From contig NZ_JACRST010000001.1 of assembly GCF_014384885.1 (NCBI RefSeq), forward strand, positions 248,001 to 312,000: a stretch of DNA of 64,000 nucleotides, written 5' to 3'. Under the pieces are notes generated by a model. That model saw nothing but the letters and a program-made list of their open reading frames with translations. It had not been told where the DNA came from and ran no database searches. Below, piece by piece: positions 1-8,801 of this stretch (the stretch's first letter is position 1; every line of letters starts with the position of its first letter). Source of the stretch: Ligaoa zhengdingensis (GTDB lineage: Bacteria; Bacillota; Clostridia; Oscillospirales; Ruminococcaceae). The position numbers were made by a program, and so were the translations under genes.

Positions 1-2596
1 GGCGCGCCACTGCGTAGGTCGGCGACTGCTGGATATTGTCAGGCGGAAGCCAGTTTTCCTGTTCGGTGGCGAAGGTCTCGAAGAAGCGCCACATCGATGC
101 ACAGTATCCGGTCAGCTCCTCCCGGTCGGCGCGGCTTAGCTCCGGACCGGTATGCGGCTTCTCCCTCCCGCTATAAAGCGCCAGCGGAATGAGAGCGGAA
201 AAGGCCAGGCCGTAAAGATGAAGAAAGGCGTGCGGCGCAAAGAGCAGCACAATGAGGCCGATCAGCTCGGCCAACCAGTACTGCCGCACCGCCGCCGCAA
301 ATCCGCCCCCTCTCTCGCTGTCCGCAGCGGTGACCCACTCGAGCAGCTTTTTTTTGCTGACCCACTGCCGCCACAGGGCCAGGCCGGCAGCGTTCAATTC
401 ACATAAGGCGGTCTGCGGCAGAAGCACCAGATTGTACACCCCGCGCGCGAGCGGCTCTATTGCCTGCGGAAGCACGCGGGTAAAAAAGCGGCGGGAAAAG
501 ACCTGCCAGCCGTTGGAGGCCACCCCCAGCGCCGCTTCCCACAGCGGCGCCCAGGCGACCGGCAGCAGCGCCGCCCAAAACAGGGCCAGTGCGGCGCGCA
601 CTGGCAGAAAAAACGCCGCCAGCACACATGCCAAAGCCGCCGCCGGAGTGAGGGAACGGCGCAGGTTGTCCAGCAGCTTGATCCGGCTGAGGGCGTTGAT
701 GGGATTTCCGCGGCGCAAAAAAATGTATCGGAGATTCTGCCAATCCCCCCGGACCCAGCGGTGCAGGCGGGCCAGCCAGGAGGACGGCCGCGTGGGGACA
801 CTGTCGGTCAGCTCCACATCGGACAACAGCGCGGTGCGCAGATACGCCCCTTCCAGAATATCATGGCTCAAAATCAGGTTTTCCGGAAAACGCGCGTTGA
901 GCAGTTTGTAAAAGCACTCGGTATCGATCAGTCCCTTACCGGAGAAGATCGACTCATGGAAGAGATCCTGATAAAAGTCTCCCGCCGAGCGGTCGTAGGT
1001 GGTCACACCGCCCACACCCGCCATCACCCGGGAAAAGGGGGTTTTTGCCTGGCTCTCCAGCGCGGTGGCCATGCGGGGCACCAGGATGCCGTAGCCTTCA
1101 ATAACAATGCCGCGCGCCTCATCCACCACCGGCCGGTTGAGCGGATGGGCCGCGGCCGAAAGGAACTGTCCGGCGGTGTCGAACAACAGGTTAGTGTCGG
1201 CGTCCAGCACCAACAGGTGGCGCATTCTGGTGAGGCGCTCCCTTTCCCCGACAAAGGCGAGTACGCTTGTCACATCGCCGTGCGCGTAGCGGATCAGCTC
1301 TGTGATTGCGCCGCGCTTGCGTTCCCAGCCGGAGAAGCGCCCCTGCGTCTTGTTGTATTCCCGCTTGCGCACGAACAGCAGAAAGCGCCCGCCGTACCGC
1401 TCGTTGAGCCGCGCGACCTCCGCCGACATCGCCTTGACGCGGCTTTCGTCCTCCGGATTCATCGGAGTCGCGCTCTCCTTGAAATCGGCCAACAGGCAGA
1501 AGGTCAGATCGTCGGCCGCATTGCTCCAGTAGAGCTCTTCCAACCGGCGGGCAGCCTTGGGTGCGTCGGCGGCCGACGGCAACAGCGTGGACACCGCGAC
1601 AACTGTGGAACATGCGATCTCCGCACTGCGCGCGCGGTCCATGCGCGGGATATGCTCGACGCGCACCCGCGCCATAGCGATGCGCTCCAAGGTATAGCGG
1701 ACCGCCTCCCAGACCGGCAAAATCGAGAGAATCCCCACCCAGATGCTGCGCGCCCAGACGCCCATCGAGGCCGCAAGCGCCAGAGAAATTGCCGGTGTGC
1801 CGCATAAAGTCATCCAACGGCGCCAGCTGTTGCTGCGTTCGAGATCCGGGGTGCGAAGCAGATGGCTTCCCACGTGGCGGGAGCGTTCATCCGAGCCCGC
1901 GCGGGCCAGATTTAAAATCTCCTGGCTGGTTGCGCGTTCGCTGACCCCGCGCCTCTCGGCCAGCAGGCTCACCAACGCCCGGTAGTTGCCCCGGCTCTCA
2001 TCCTCCATGTCCGGGTAGATGCCAGCCGGATCGAGCATCAGGGTTGCTTCCACAATGCTGTGTTTGCAGACTAACTCGTCGAAATCGACTGAGGAGAGGC
2101 GGGTGAGCGAGGTCACCGCGTAGGAGATCGCTTCATCGTCCTCCCCGTCCACACAGGCGGCGCAGGCGATCCCCAACAGCGCAGTCCTGAGCGCCAGCGG
2201 CAGAAACCCAAACTCGGGTACGGTTAAGTCGCGCCTCTCCTGCATCCCCTTGACCAACTGTTCCGCAAGGTCCTGATCGACTGCGGGGCGCCCGTCCAGC
2301 GCCGCCTCGCATACAAAATAGAGCTGCGGGCCACCTGCGGAGCTGGGCAGCCTGGGGCAACCGCTCAGTTCCCGCAAGGTCTGCTTTGCTTCCTTCTCCA
2401 ACACATAGAAATTGTCGCACAGCCACAGCTGTACCGGCGATTTATCCTCCCGCGCCATACCCGAGCGGTAGCTCTGCTTTATTCGTCGCAGCTTTTTCCG
2501 CAGGCTCTTGCGCAGCGCAGCGGGACGGCGGCAAGCAGATACGGGATGATCCCTCAGCGTGTTCAGCACGGTATCGGTGATTGCTTGTTTGTTCAT
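1..2596 (-). CDS. Cyclic beta-1,2-glucan synthase-like protein (GT84), C-terminus cut by window
   Basis: The start (ATG at 2596) follows an AGGGGAG ribosome site and the frame stays open to the window edge, about 865 residues. The first ~260 residues are soluble. Two membrane segments follow near residues 262-298, then a cytoplasmic GT84-type glucosyltransferase domain with the DAD metal motif near residue 464 (VLDADTNLL), SGKG, LSHDILEG and the HRWVRGDW motif near 615. More membrane segments lie at ~640-800. The visible end, NWLPPDN near residue 846, is the start of the glycoamylase-like region that follows GT84 in NdvB/Cgs proteins; the GH94 phosphorylase part must lie outside the window. 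Family members polymerise beta-1,2-glucan from UDP-glucose at the inner membrane. The gene starts 31 bases after the germination gene stop, so co-transcription is likely. The family call is firm; the product glycan is inferred. Confidence 0.9.
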   Translation of the reverse strand, partial: MNKQAITDTVLNTLRDHPVSACRRPAALRKSLRKKLRRIKQSYRSGMAREDKSPVQLWLCDNFYVLEKEAKQTLRELSGCPRLPSSAGGPQLYFVCEAALDGRPAVDQDLAEQLVKGMQERRDLTVPEFGFLPLALRTALLGIACAACVDGEDDEAISYAVTSLTRLSSVDFDELVCKHSIVEATLMLDPAGIYPDMEDESRGNYRALVSLLAERRGVSERATSQEILNLARAGSDERSRHVGSHLLRTPDLERSNSWRRWMTLCGTPAISLALAASMGVWARSIWVGILSILPVWEAVRYTLERIAMARVRVEHIPRMDRARSAEIACSTVVAVSTLLPSAADAPKAARRLEELYWSNAADDLTFCLLADFKESATPMNPEDESRVKAMSAEVARLNERYGGRFLLFVRKREYNKTQGRFSGWERKRGAITELIRYAHGDVTSVLAFVGERERLTRMRHLLVLDADTNLLFDTAGQFLSAAAHPLNRPVVDEARGIVIEGYGILVPRMATALESQAKTPFSRVMAGVGGVTTYDRSAGDFYQDLFHESIFSGKGLIDTECFYKLLNARFPENLILSHDILEGAYLRTALLSDVELTDSVPTRPSSWLARLHRWVRGDWQNLRYIFLRRGNPINALSRIKLLDNLRRSLTPAAALACVLAAFFLPVRAALALFWAALLPVAWAPLWEAALGVASNGWQVFSRRFFTRVLPQAIEPLARGVYNLVLLPQTALCELNAAGLALWRQWVSKKKLLEWVTAADSERGGGFAAAVRQYWLAELIGLIVLLFAPHAFLHLYGLAFSALIPLALYSGREKPHTGPELSRADREELTGYCASMWRFFETFATEQENWLPPDNIQQSPTYAVAR

Positions 2597-2627
2597 ACCT
2601 TTTCTCCCCTGTGGTTTTCGCGCACGG

Positions 2628-3758
2628 TCAGGTTTGCAGCCCGTACCGCGTGATCTCGGAGGACACCTGCAATTCCCAGGTGAACTGCGGCAGCAACTCG
2701 TCGTAGCGTTCACAGTTGGCTACAAACCATTCGTGCTGGTATTTATCCAGCAAATTGGCGAGTTCGAGCAGATCGGTGCCGCAATCCCGCAGGGATAGCT
2801 CCAGTGCCCGCTCCATTTCCGCACGGATCACGTCCGTTTCCATCCGTTCTAAATCGGTGATGCTTTGGAAGAGCGCCGCGTTCTCCGGCGTCACGATGCT
2901 CTCATTGATATGGCTGCGCGTCTTGCAGGTGATGACAAAATGCGGGACGCCGTCGACAATCTGTGGCTGGATGTGGGTATCCGCGCGAACCACCGCCAGC
3001 GAAACATCGCCCAGCTTTGGGTGCTGCACCACCAGGTCGGTGCGTTTAACATCATCCCGCAGCCAAAGCAGACCGCGCGTAGCCGGCTCGTCCGCACGCC
3101 CGACAAGCTGACTGTGCCGGTAGAGCGCCGTCCCCAGCACCTCTACCGTTTCCTCTTCACCCTCGCCGCTCTTCACCAAAATCGGCATAAAGGTGCCCAG
3201 CCTGCCGTTTTCAATCGCATCCACCACATCCAGCACCTGACCGCGCAGAATGCGGCCGCTGGTTCTGCTGTTTTCCAGCAGGCTCTTGACCGAAAGCACC
3301 GGCAGCACCCCCTGGCTGATCTGTGCGGTCATGACATCCACGGCGCGTCCATCCGCCATGGCGATGTCCACATTGGGGCGCGACTGCGGATTGGCATTGA
3401 AAAAGCTGATGATCGTCTCCAACCCTTGCCTGGCGACCTCCTCCCCGACCACGATCAGCTTGTTCTGGCCGTAGAAGATCTCCTTGCCCTGTTTGAGCTC
3501 CGCCGCCGAAATCGCCTCTGCAATCGTGCGGCCGCTCGCCTGCAACGTCATGCTGTTGGCCTTGCTGGCGTCCACCGCCGTCTGAGAGCCGCCCCCCTTG
3601 GCGTCGAAGATCTGCAAAGTGACCAAGTACCCGTCTTCAGCCAAATCGATGCCGATCCCCTGCACGATCGCGCGGTTGTTGAGCCTTACCGCCTGCATAC
3701 AGCCACACAGCGGCAGACAAAGCGCAAATAGCAGCGCAATCAATCGAATTCGTTTCAT
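2628..3758 (-). CDS. Spore germination lipoprotein, Ger(x)C (GerAC/GerKC) family
   Basis: This 376-residue protein is the C subunit of a GerA-type germinant receptor, a lipoprotein on the outer face of the spore inner membrane. It opens with a basic/hydrophobic signal and the lipobox LCGC near residues 17-20, followed by the family's typical GIGIDLAEDG strand and the conserved region around FYGQNKLIVVGEEVA. Length is normal for the family. The ATG at 3758 was chosen because it has an AAGGAGCGG site and overlaps the stop of the B subunit as ATGA; the frame is open much further upstream but there it only shadows the B gene. It is the last of three overlapping ger genes. Confidence 0.93.
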   Translation of the reverse strand: MKRIRLIALLFALCLPLCGCMQAVRLNNRAIVQGIGIDLAEDGYLVTLQIFDAKGGGSQTAVDASKANSMTLQASGRTIAEAISAAELKQGKEIFYGQNKLIVVGEEVARQGLETIISFFNANPQSRPNVDIAMADGRAVDVMTAQISQGVLPVLSVKSLLENSRTSGRILRGQVLDVVDAIENGRLGTFMPILVKSGEGEEETVEVLGTALYRHSQLVGRADEPATRGLLWLRDDVKRTDLVVQHPKLGDVSLAVVRADTHIQPQIVDGVPHFVITCKTRSHINESIVTPENAALFQSITDLERMETDVIRAEMERALELSLRDCGTDLLELANLLDKYQHEWFVANCERYDELLPQFTWELQVSSEITRYGLQT

Positions 3759-4840
3759 CTCGCCCGCTCCTTTCTTCTGGCAATCAGGCTCCAGAGCAGG
3801 AGGACAAATGGAATCAATACCGCCAACACCGCCACCGGGATTCCCGTGGCCATTGCCTTCTGTACAGCGGTCAAAAAACGCAGATCGGACGAAATCACCA
3901 GTGCGCCGGCAGCTGTCAGGATACCGGTCGCGGCAAGCCGCGTCTTTTTCAGGCGGCGCGGCACCAGATAGCCCAGGCACTGGGACGCAAAATAGAGATA
4001 TACCGACACCTTGACGAAAGCGATGAACGTCCACAGGGTGATGTGCAGGCTGTCCAGCCGCTGGAAGATCGACAGGTCTGCAAACGCAGCCAGCGAGTAA
4101 AACGGGAACATCTGCGAGGCGGCAAAGTCGCCCAGGCCGACTGTCAAAAGCATCACCAGGTACTCCACCATGGCCACCGTCAACAGCGCCCAGCCCCAAA
4201 AGCACTTGGACAGGCTCCCCTTAAAATTGGGTGCGAACAGCAGAAAAAGCACCGCGTCGAAGTTCGAGAATGCAGCGGAGAGGGCATGGCCCCACACGGC
4301 GGAAAGCCCGCCTTGCAGGGGATTTTTGAGGTAGACAAAGTCCGACTTGGGCAGCACTGACGCGGAGATGAACACCAGCGCGCCCACAAACAGCACAAAT
4401 ACAAAGGTATTAACCCGAGCCACCGGCTCCAGCCCCAGAAATGCACCGTAGAGGCAGACGGCGGTAAAGGTGAGCACAAAAAACAGGGACGGCGTCTCGG
4501 GGTAAATAGCCGAGGTGAGTAAGAATTCAAAGTTGCTCACGGTATCCGCCGCGGCGAACACCGAGAACAGAAACAGCAGGGCGGCCAGCACTTTGCCCGC
4601 CGCTGGGTTGAGCGCCAGCGCGCAGTCCACCACGTTGCCCTCGCGCCGCCCGCGAAGCAGCAGCAGCGCTGGAACCAGGATAAGGGCCAGAAGCAGATAG
4701 GAAAACGGGAGGGCCAGCATCACCGTTGCGCCGTTTTGGCGTCCGCCGATCTGCGGCACAAAGGTGAGCAGATCGAAGACCCGGAACAGAACCAGAAGCA
4801 GCACCACCTGTTTGGAGCTGATGATCGTATTGCGCGTCAA
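3755..4840 (-). CDS. Spore germination permease-like protein, GerAB/GerKB family
   Basis: A 361-residue integral membrane protein of the APC-like GerAB family, the ligand-sensing B subunit of germinant receptors. About ten hydrophobic segments are visible, beginning near residue 10 (QVVLLLVLFRVFDLL) and ending near 355 before a basic tail (ARRKERAR). The likely start is TTG: its T-T-G overlaps the TGA stop of the A gene as TTGA and it follows a strong AGGGGGGAG site 7 bases upstream; no in-frame ATG fits. Such coupling is common in ger operons. The ligand cannot be predicted from sequence alone. Confidence 0.93.
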   Translation of the reverse strand: MTRNTIISSKQVVLLLVLFRVFDLLTFVPQIGGRQNGATVMLALPFSYLLLALILVPALLLLRGRREGNVVDCALALNPAAGKVLAALLFLFSVFAAADTVSNFEFLLTSAIYPETPSLFFVLTFTAVCLYGAFLGLEPVARVNTFVFVLFVGALVFISASVLPKSDFVYLKNPLQGGLSAVWGHALSAAFSNFDAVLFLLFAPNFKGSLSKCFWGWALLTVAMVEYLVMLLTVGLGDFAASQMFPFYSLAAFADLSIFQRLDSLHITLWTFIAFVKVSVYLYFASQCLGYLVPRRLKKTRLAATGILTAAGALVISSDLRFLTAVQKAMATGIPVAVLAVLIPFVLLLWSLIARRKERAR

Positions 4841-6387
4841 ATGTCTCCCCCCTTATCCCCGACCTCGCTGCCGGGCAGCTTTTGCACCCGCAGGGTGCGC
4901 CGGCCCAATGTCTTCCAGCTCGATCGGATGAGCACATCGCGCAGATCGAACAGCTTGGTGGGTGTGGCGGGCGCGGTGGCGGGCACCCCGTATGCGTTGA
5001 TCGCACAGAGGTTGACAAACACGATGCAGAGCACCAACGTGATGCCGTAAAGACCCGAAACGCCGCCCACGATGATGAACAAAAAGCGAAGAATGGTGAC
5101 CGGCTCATACAGTGAGGGCACCACAAACGAGCTGATGGCGGTGAGCGCCACCACCATCACCATGGGCGCGCCGATCAGCCCGGCGGTCACCGCCGCATCG
5201 CCGATCACCAGGCCGCCGACGATGCCCACCGCGTGCCCGATTGGGCGGGGCAGGCGCAGGCCCGCTTCGCGCATGATTTCATAGATGATGTGGATGATGA
5301 GCGCCTCAAACATCAGCGGAAAGGGGGTGGTTTCCTCGGCCGCGGCGATGTTAAACAAGAGCGCCTCAGGGAACAATTCCGGGTGAAAGCTCGCGATCGC
5401 CACATAGGCGCCGGGCAGCAGAATGGTAAAAAAGAACGAGACGTATTTCATAATGCGGATGAACGATGCGTAGTACGGGCGGTGGGCGTAGTCGTCAAGC
5501 GTCTGAAAATTCTCGCTGAACAGGTACGGGACAATGAGAGCAAAGGGGGTGCCGTCCACCAACACCACCACGCGACCCTCTGAGATCTTGGCCGCCACGG
5601 TATCGGGGCGTTCGGTCACCCCCACGTTGGAAAAGAGCGAAGAAAGGTTGGTATCCAAAAAAGGCTGCACATACCCCGAGTCCAGGATCATATCCAAATC
5701 CATGCGGGCCAGGCGGCTGCGCACATCCTCTAAAATCTCCGGCGAGACCATATTGGCCAGATAGCACAGGCACAAATCGGTCTTGCTGGTGGAGCCCGCA
5801 CTGGTCAGCTCGAACACCAGCCGCGACGACTTGATACGGCGGCGGATGAGCGACATATTGGTACGGATCGGCTCAACCAAGCCCTCGCGCGAGCCTCGCA
5901 CGTTTACCTCGGAATCGGGCTCGGAAACCGAGCGGTAAGCGAACCCCTGGATGCCCGCGATCACCGCGACATCCACCCCGTCGATCAGCACCCCGACAAA
6001 TCCGGACATCAGCGCCTTATAGAGCTCGCCGAGGCTGTATACCTCTTTCTGTTCGGGCGCGAGCACCGCTTCATTGCGCATCCACCACAGCAGGCTCTGC
6101 GGCGTAGGATTTTCCAATCGCAGGCTCAACAGGGGTTCCAGCAGCGCTTCCGTCATGTTTGCGGTGCTCACCATCCCCTCAAAGGTGAGCAGCTGCACCC
6201 GCTGGCCGCAAACCAGCACCTCTTTATTGACAAAGTCCGCAGTATCATGCAGGTATTGCCGAATATTGATCATATTCTGGGTCAAATCGCTCCCCAGGCG
6301 GATATCGTCGCCTTGCGGCGGCGAGTTTTTTACATACTCCGCACCCGCCGACCGCTGGAGCTTCCGCTCCATTCGATTAAAAAGCAT
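4837..6387 (-). CDS. Spore germination protein, GerAA/GerKA family
   Basis: A 516-residue A subunit of a GerA-type germinant receptor. It has the usual plan: a soluble N-terminal region of ~300 residues with the conserved DGVDVAVI, EGRVVVLVDGTPFALIVP and VREP-like stretches, then about five membrane helices between ~320 and 480 (including the PFPLMFEALIIHI and RPIGHAVGIVGGLVIGDAAV segments) and a short cytoplasmic tail. The start at ATG 6387 has GGAGGTG eight bases upstream; the frame opens 30 codons earlier but without a ribosome site. It is the first gene of the operon A-B-C. In Bacillus these receptors are made in the forespore under SigG; no convincing SigG box was found here. Confidence 0.94.
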   Translation of the reverse strand: MLFNRMERKLQRSAGAEYVKNSPPQGDDIRLGSDLTQNMINIRQYLHDTADFVNKEVLVCGQRVQLLTFEGMVSTANMTEALLEPLLSLRLENPTPQSLLWWMRNEAVLAPEQKEVYSLGELYKALMSGFVGVLIDGVDVAVIAGIQGFAYRSVSEPDSEVNVRGSREGLVEPIRTNMSLIRRRIKSSRLVFELTSAGSTSKTDLCLCYLANMVSPEILEDVRSRLARMDLDMILDSGYVQPFLDTNLSSLFSNVGVTERPDTVAAKISEGRVVVLVDGTPFALIVPYLFSENFQTLDDYAHRPYYASFIRIMKYVSFFFTILLPGAYVAIASFHPELFPEALLFNIAAAEETTPFPLMFEALIIHIIYEIMREAGLRLPRPIGHAVGIVGGLVIGDAAVTAGLIGAPMVMVVALTAISSFVVPSLYEPVTILRFLFIIVGGVSGLYGITLVLCIVFVNLCAINAYGVPATAPATPTKLFDLRDVLIRSSWKTLGRRTLRVQKLPGSEVGDKGGDI

Positions 6388-6551
6388 CGGCCAAACACCT
6401 CCGAAAAATCGCAGTTTTAATACCCTAAGGATTGCCAATTTTCGGGGTTTTATGTTGCATGGGAATAAAAAAAACACCGCTCAGCATACTACTGACAGTG
6501 TTTTGCGCCGGACAGGCCGGTAAAAGCAACTTTTCACAGGGAGGCGGAATT

Positions 6552-7262
6552 TTGTCAATCTTTTTTCTGCGCACCTTGATCCTCTATATTATCATCGTCT
6601 TTTCTTTGCGGGTGATGGGCAAACGACATCTCGGTGAATTGGAGCCTTCGGAATTCGTCGTGGCAATCATGATCTCCAACATCGCCACCCTTCCTATCGA
6701 GGATACCAACATCCCGCTGGTGGCGGGTATCGTCCCCATCCTGGCCTTGGTGAGCTTTGAAGTGATTATATCCTCCATCGGGCTCAGATGTAAAATAGTG
6801 CGCAAGCTGGTTTCAGGCAACCCCATCATCATTATCCGCGACGGGGTGATCGACCAAAAAAAGATGCGGGAGCTGCGCTATTCGATCGACGACCTGTTGG
6901 AACAGCTGCGCAGCAAAGACGTATTCGATATCGCCGACGTAGCCTACGCCATTGTGGAGACCACCGGCCAACTCAGCGTCTTTCCCAAATATCCCAACCG
7001 CGCCGTGACCAACCAGGATCTCAATCTGCCCGAGCCGAGCTGCGCCAACTCCCCGCAGATGGTGCTCATCTGCGACGGCGAGCTGGTCCCAGATACTTTG
7101 AACTACTGCAATCTCCGCGAGGATTGGCTGCAAAAAACGCTGGAAAAGCAGGGCGTTAAACAAAAGGACGTGTTCTTGATGACCTGCAACCAGGCTGCAA
7201 ACTACCATCTGGTGCTGCGTGACGACAAAAAATCCGGCAAAAAGGAGGGCGAGTCGGCATGA
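6552..7262 (+). CDS. DUF421 (YetF/YrbG-type) membrane protein
   Basis: A 236-residue protein with an N-terminal set of about three membrane helices (FFLRTLILYIIIVFSLRVMG, then the GKRHLGELEPSEFVV signature) and a C-terminal soluble DUF421 domain containing RDGVIDQKKMRE and a DLLEQLRSKDVFDIADVAYA stretch. The start is taken as TTG 6552 because it begins exactly where family members begin and follows AGGGAGGCG; an upstream ATG exists without a ribosome site. It is transcribed away from the ger operon and its stop overlaps the next gene as ATGA. YetF-like proteins are found in spore formers, but a biochemical role is not established. Confidence 0.88.
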   Translation: MSIFFLRTLILYIIIVFSLRVMGKRHLGELEPSEFVVAIMISNIATLPIEDTNIPLVAGIVPILALVSFEVIISSIGLRCKIVRKLVSGNPIIIIRDGVIDQKKMRELRYSIDDLLEQLRSKDVFDIADVAYAIVETTGQLSVFPKYPNRAVTNQDLNLPEPSCANSPQMVLICDGELVPDTLNYCNLREDWLQKTLEKQGVKQKDVFLMTCNQAANYHLVLRDDKKSGKKEGESA

Positions 7263-7639
7263 AGCGCCTGATTATTTCGTTGGTGATGGTCGCGCTCATC
7301 ATCGCCTTCAGCATCTCCAACACAGTCACCCTTTATAACGTCCGCGGCGAGCTGAACGAGCACCTCAACAATATGGCGCAAAAACTGGAGGGTGGCGAGG
7401 CACAGGATGTCGTTGAGGACACACAGCAATTCCAACAGCTTTGGCTCGATCGGGAAGAAAAGCTGGTACGGTTCATCCGGCACACCGACCTGGAGCAGAT
7501 CACCTGGGACTGTGCCCGCCTGCCTTACCTCGCCAAGTACGGCGATATGGCGGAATTGACCGCCGAAATCAACCGGATTCAGCTACAGATCAATCACCTG
7601 TGGGAGACCCAGGTACCGCGCATTCGCACAGTGTTTTAA
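7259..7639 (+). CDS. DUF4363 family protein
   Basis: A 126-residue protein with one N-terminal membrane helix (residues ~4-20, LIISLVMVALIIAFSI) and an extracytoplasmic helical domain rich in Leu, Gln and Glu, with paired tryptophans (QLWLDREEKLVRF, ITWDCARLPYLA). This arrangement matches the DUF4363 family, which commonly sits behind DUF421 genes in Clostridia. It overlaps the DUF421 gene by four bases (ATGA) and is followed by a strong terminator, so the two form a closed two-gene unit. Function unknown. Confidence 0.85.
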   Translation: MKRLIISLVMVALIIAFSISNTVTLYNVRGELNEHLNNMAQKLEGGEAQDVVEDTQQFQQLWLDREEKLVRFIRHTDLEQITWDCARLPYLAKYGDMAELTAEINRIQLQINHLWETQVPRIRTVF

Positions 7640-7645
7640 ACATGC

Positions 7646-7685
7646 AAAAGGGGCCCGATCCAAGTCTAGGATCGAGCCCCTTTTT
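7646..7685 (+). terminator. Intrinsic terminator after the DUF421-DUF4363 pair
   Basis: The arms GGGGCCCGATCC and GGATCGAGCCCC form a 12-base stem with one mismatch, flanked by an A run on the left and TTTTT on the right. It sits between convergent genes (DUF4363 and nrdR) and could serve both. Confidence 0.85.
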
Positions 7686-7720
7686 ACGATGTGTGACGAC
7701 CTGTTTGTCCCTGCGGAACC

Positions 7721-8170
7721 CTACTTCTCCTTAAGCAGCAGCTTGAGCTCCTCCATAAAGGAATTGATATCCGCAAACTGGCGATACACCGAAGCAAAAC
7801 GCACATAGGCCACTTCGTCGACCTCTTTGAGCTTTTGCATCGCCATCTCACCGATCTGATAGGACGAAACCTCGCGTTCGAGCAAGTTGAGAAGTTGTGA
7901 TTCGATATCGTTTACAATATTGTCGAGCATCTCTACCGAAACAGGACGCTTTTCGCATGCCCGCATCAAGCCGTTCATCAGCTTGTTGCGGTCAAACATT
8001 TCGCGGGACTTGTCTTTCTTGATGACGATCAGCGGCATTGTCTCCACCACCTCATAGGTGGTAAACCGCTTCTCACAGTTTAGACATTCGCGCCGGCGCC
8101 GAATTTTTTCATCCGTCGGCCGGGAATCGATCACCTTGCTCTCTTCAAAACCGCAAAAAGGACATTTCAT
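7721..8170 (-). CDS. nrdR: Transcriptional repressor NrdR
   Basis: A 149-residue protein, the standard length for NrdR, which represses ribonucleotide reductase genes. The N-terminus carries a zinc ribbon (CPFCG at residues 3-7 and CLNC near 31-34, followed by KRFTTYE), and the rest is an ATP-cone domain (KKDKSREMFDRNKLMNGL to VRFASVYRQF). The start at MKCPFCG is preceded by AGGAG. No ribonucleotide reductase genes are in the window. Confidence 0.97.
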   Translation of the reverse strand: MKCPFCGFEESKVIDSRPTDEKIRRRRECLNCEKRFTTYEVVETMPLIVIKKDKSREMFDRNKLMNGLMRACEKRPVSVEMLDNIVNDIESQLLNLLEREVSSYQIGEMAMQKLKEVDEVAYVRFASVYRQFADINSFMEELKLLLKEK

Positions 8171-8309
8171 CGTTTCAACTCCTATGTATCTGATACGATC
8201 ATACCATGAAACAAAGCGAAGTAGTACCATGCAGCCATGTAGTTTCGGTTTCCAGCACAAACTGGAAAGAAAACACGGCAATTTTTTAATATAATAGCTG
8301 ATTACAGTT

Positions 8310-8338
8310 ATTATACCATAATTGTCCTCTTGAAACAA
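8310..8338 (-). promoter_or_regulatory. Candidate SigA promoter for nrdR
   Basis: On the minus strand TTGTTT and TATAAT are separated by 17 bases, placing the transcript start about 135 bases before nrdR. The -10 is a perfect match. Confidence 0.6.
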
Positions 8339-8442
8339 GAAAAATCGGTGGATCTGCACGATTTTCCGCCGCAAACAAACTGCTCCTGCTGTTTTAAATT
8401 GTGAATCCCGGCAATCGTTTTCCTGCTAGAATATGTCGTTCA

Positions 8443-8703
8443 TCAATCTAAAAAATCCTCGACGACATCAAACAGGGTAGTCTCGGTCACCCCATTGCGA
8501 CGGCAGAGTTCCATCAGACGCTCCACCACCGAGCGTTGGGAAGAAACATCCGCCACTTCACCCTCCAGCGCGGTCCCCCGATAAAGGGCCATGCCATAAA
8601 CTATATTTTCCTCACATTCCTCGGCCATACAGGACCGCTGGGTCAGCTGAAAGGATATTTCTTCAGAAAATGGATTTTCCTCCGCCGAACTTGACTCTTG
8701 CAT
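8443..8703 (-). CDS. DUF6514 family small protein
   Basis: An 86-residue soluble protein. The central YGMALYRG stretch and the C-terminal pattern of a Cys-containing helix followed by LFDVVEDFLD resemble the DUF6514 family of small clostridial proteins. The ATG at 8703 is chosen because AAAGGAGG lies ten bases upstream; a longer in-frame extension to 8778 lacks a ribosome site. Function unknown; family assignment rests on the C-terminal motif. Confidence 0.7.
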   Translation of the reverse strand: MQESSSAEENPFSEEISFQLTQRSCMAEECEENIVYGMALYRGTALEGEVADVSSQRSVVERLMELCRRNGVTETTLFDVVEDFLD

Positions 8704-8801
8704 GAACGCAACAACCTCCTTTATGCTCTTTTCATTATACCCTTTTTCTCGAATTTGAAAAGAACAAATTTTCGACATATGTCGTTAAAAATCGAACGTT
8801 A

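Noticed and set aside
761..1807. A 348-codon plus-strand frame at the left edge
   Set aside because: The minus strand holds an uninterrupted GT84 protein across the same bases with conserved motifs; the plus frame is rich in His/Arg/Gln shadow composition.
3759..4205. N-terminal extension of the GerC protein by 149 residues
   Set aside because: The extension lies inside the GerB gene in another frame and would hide a proper lipoprotein signal and ribosome site.
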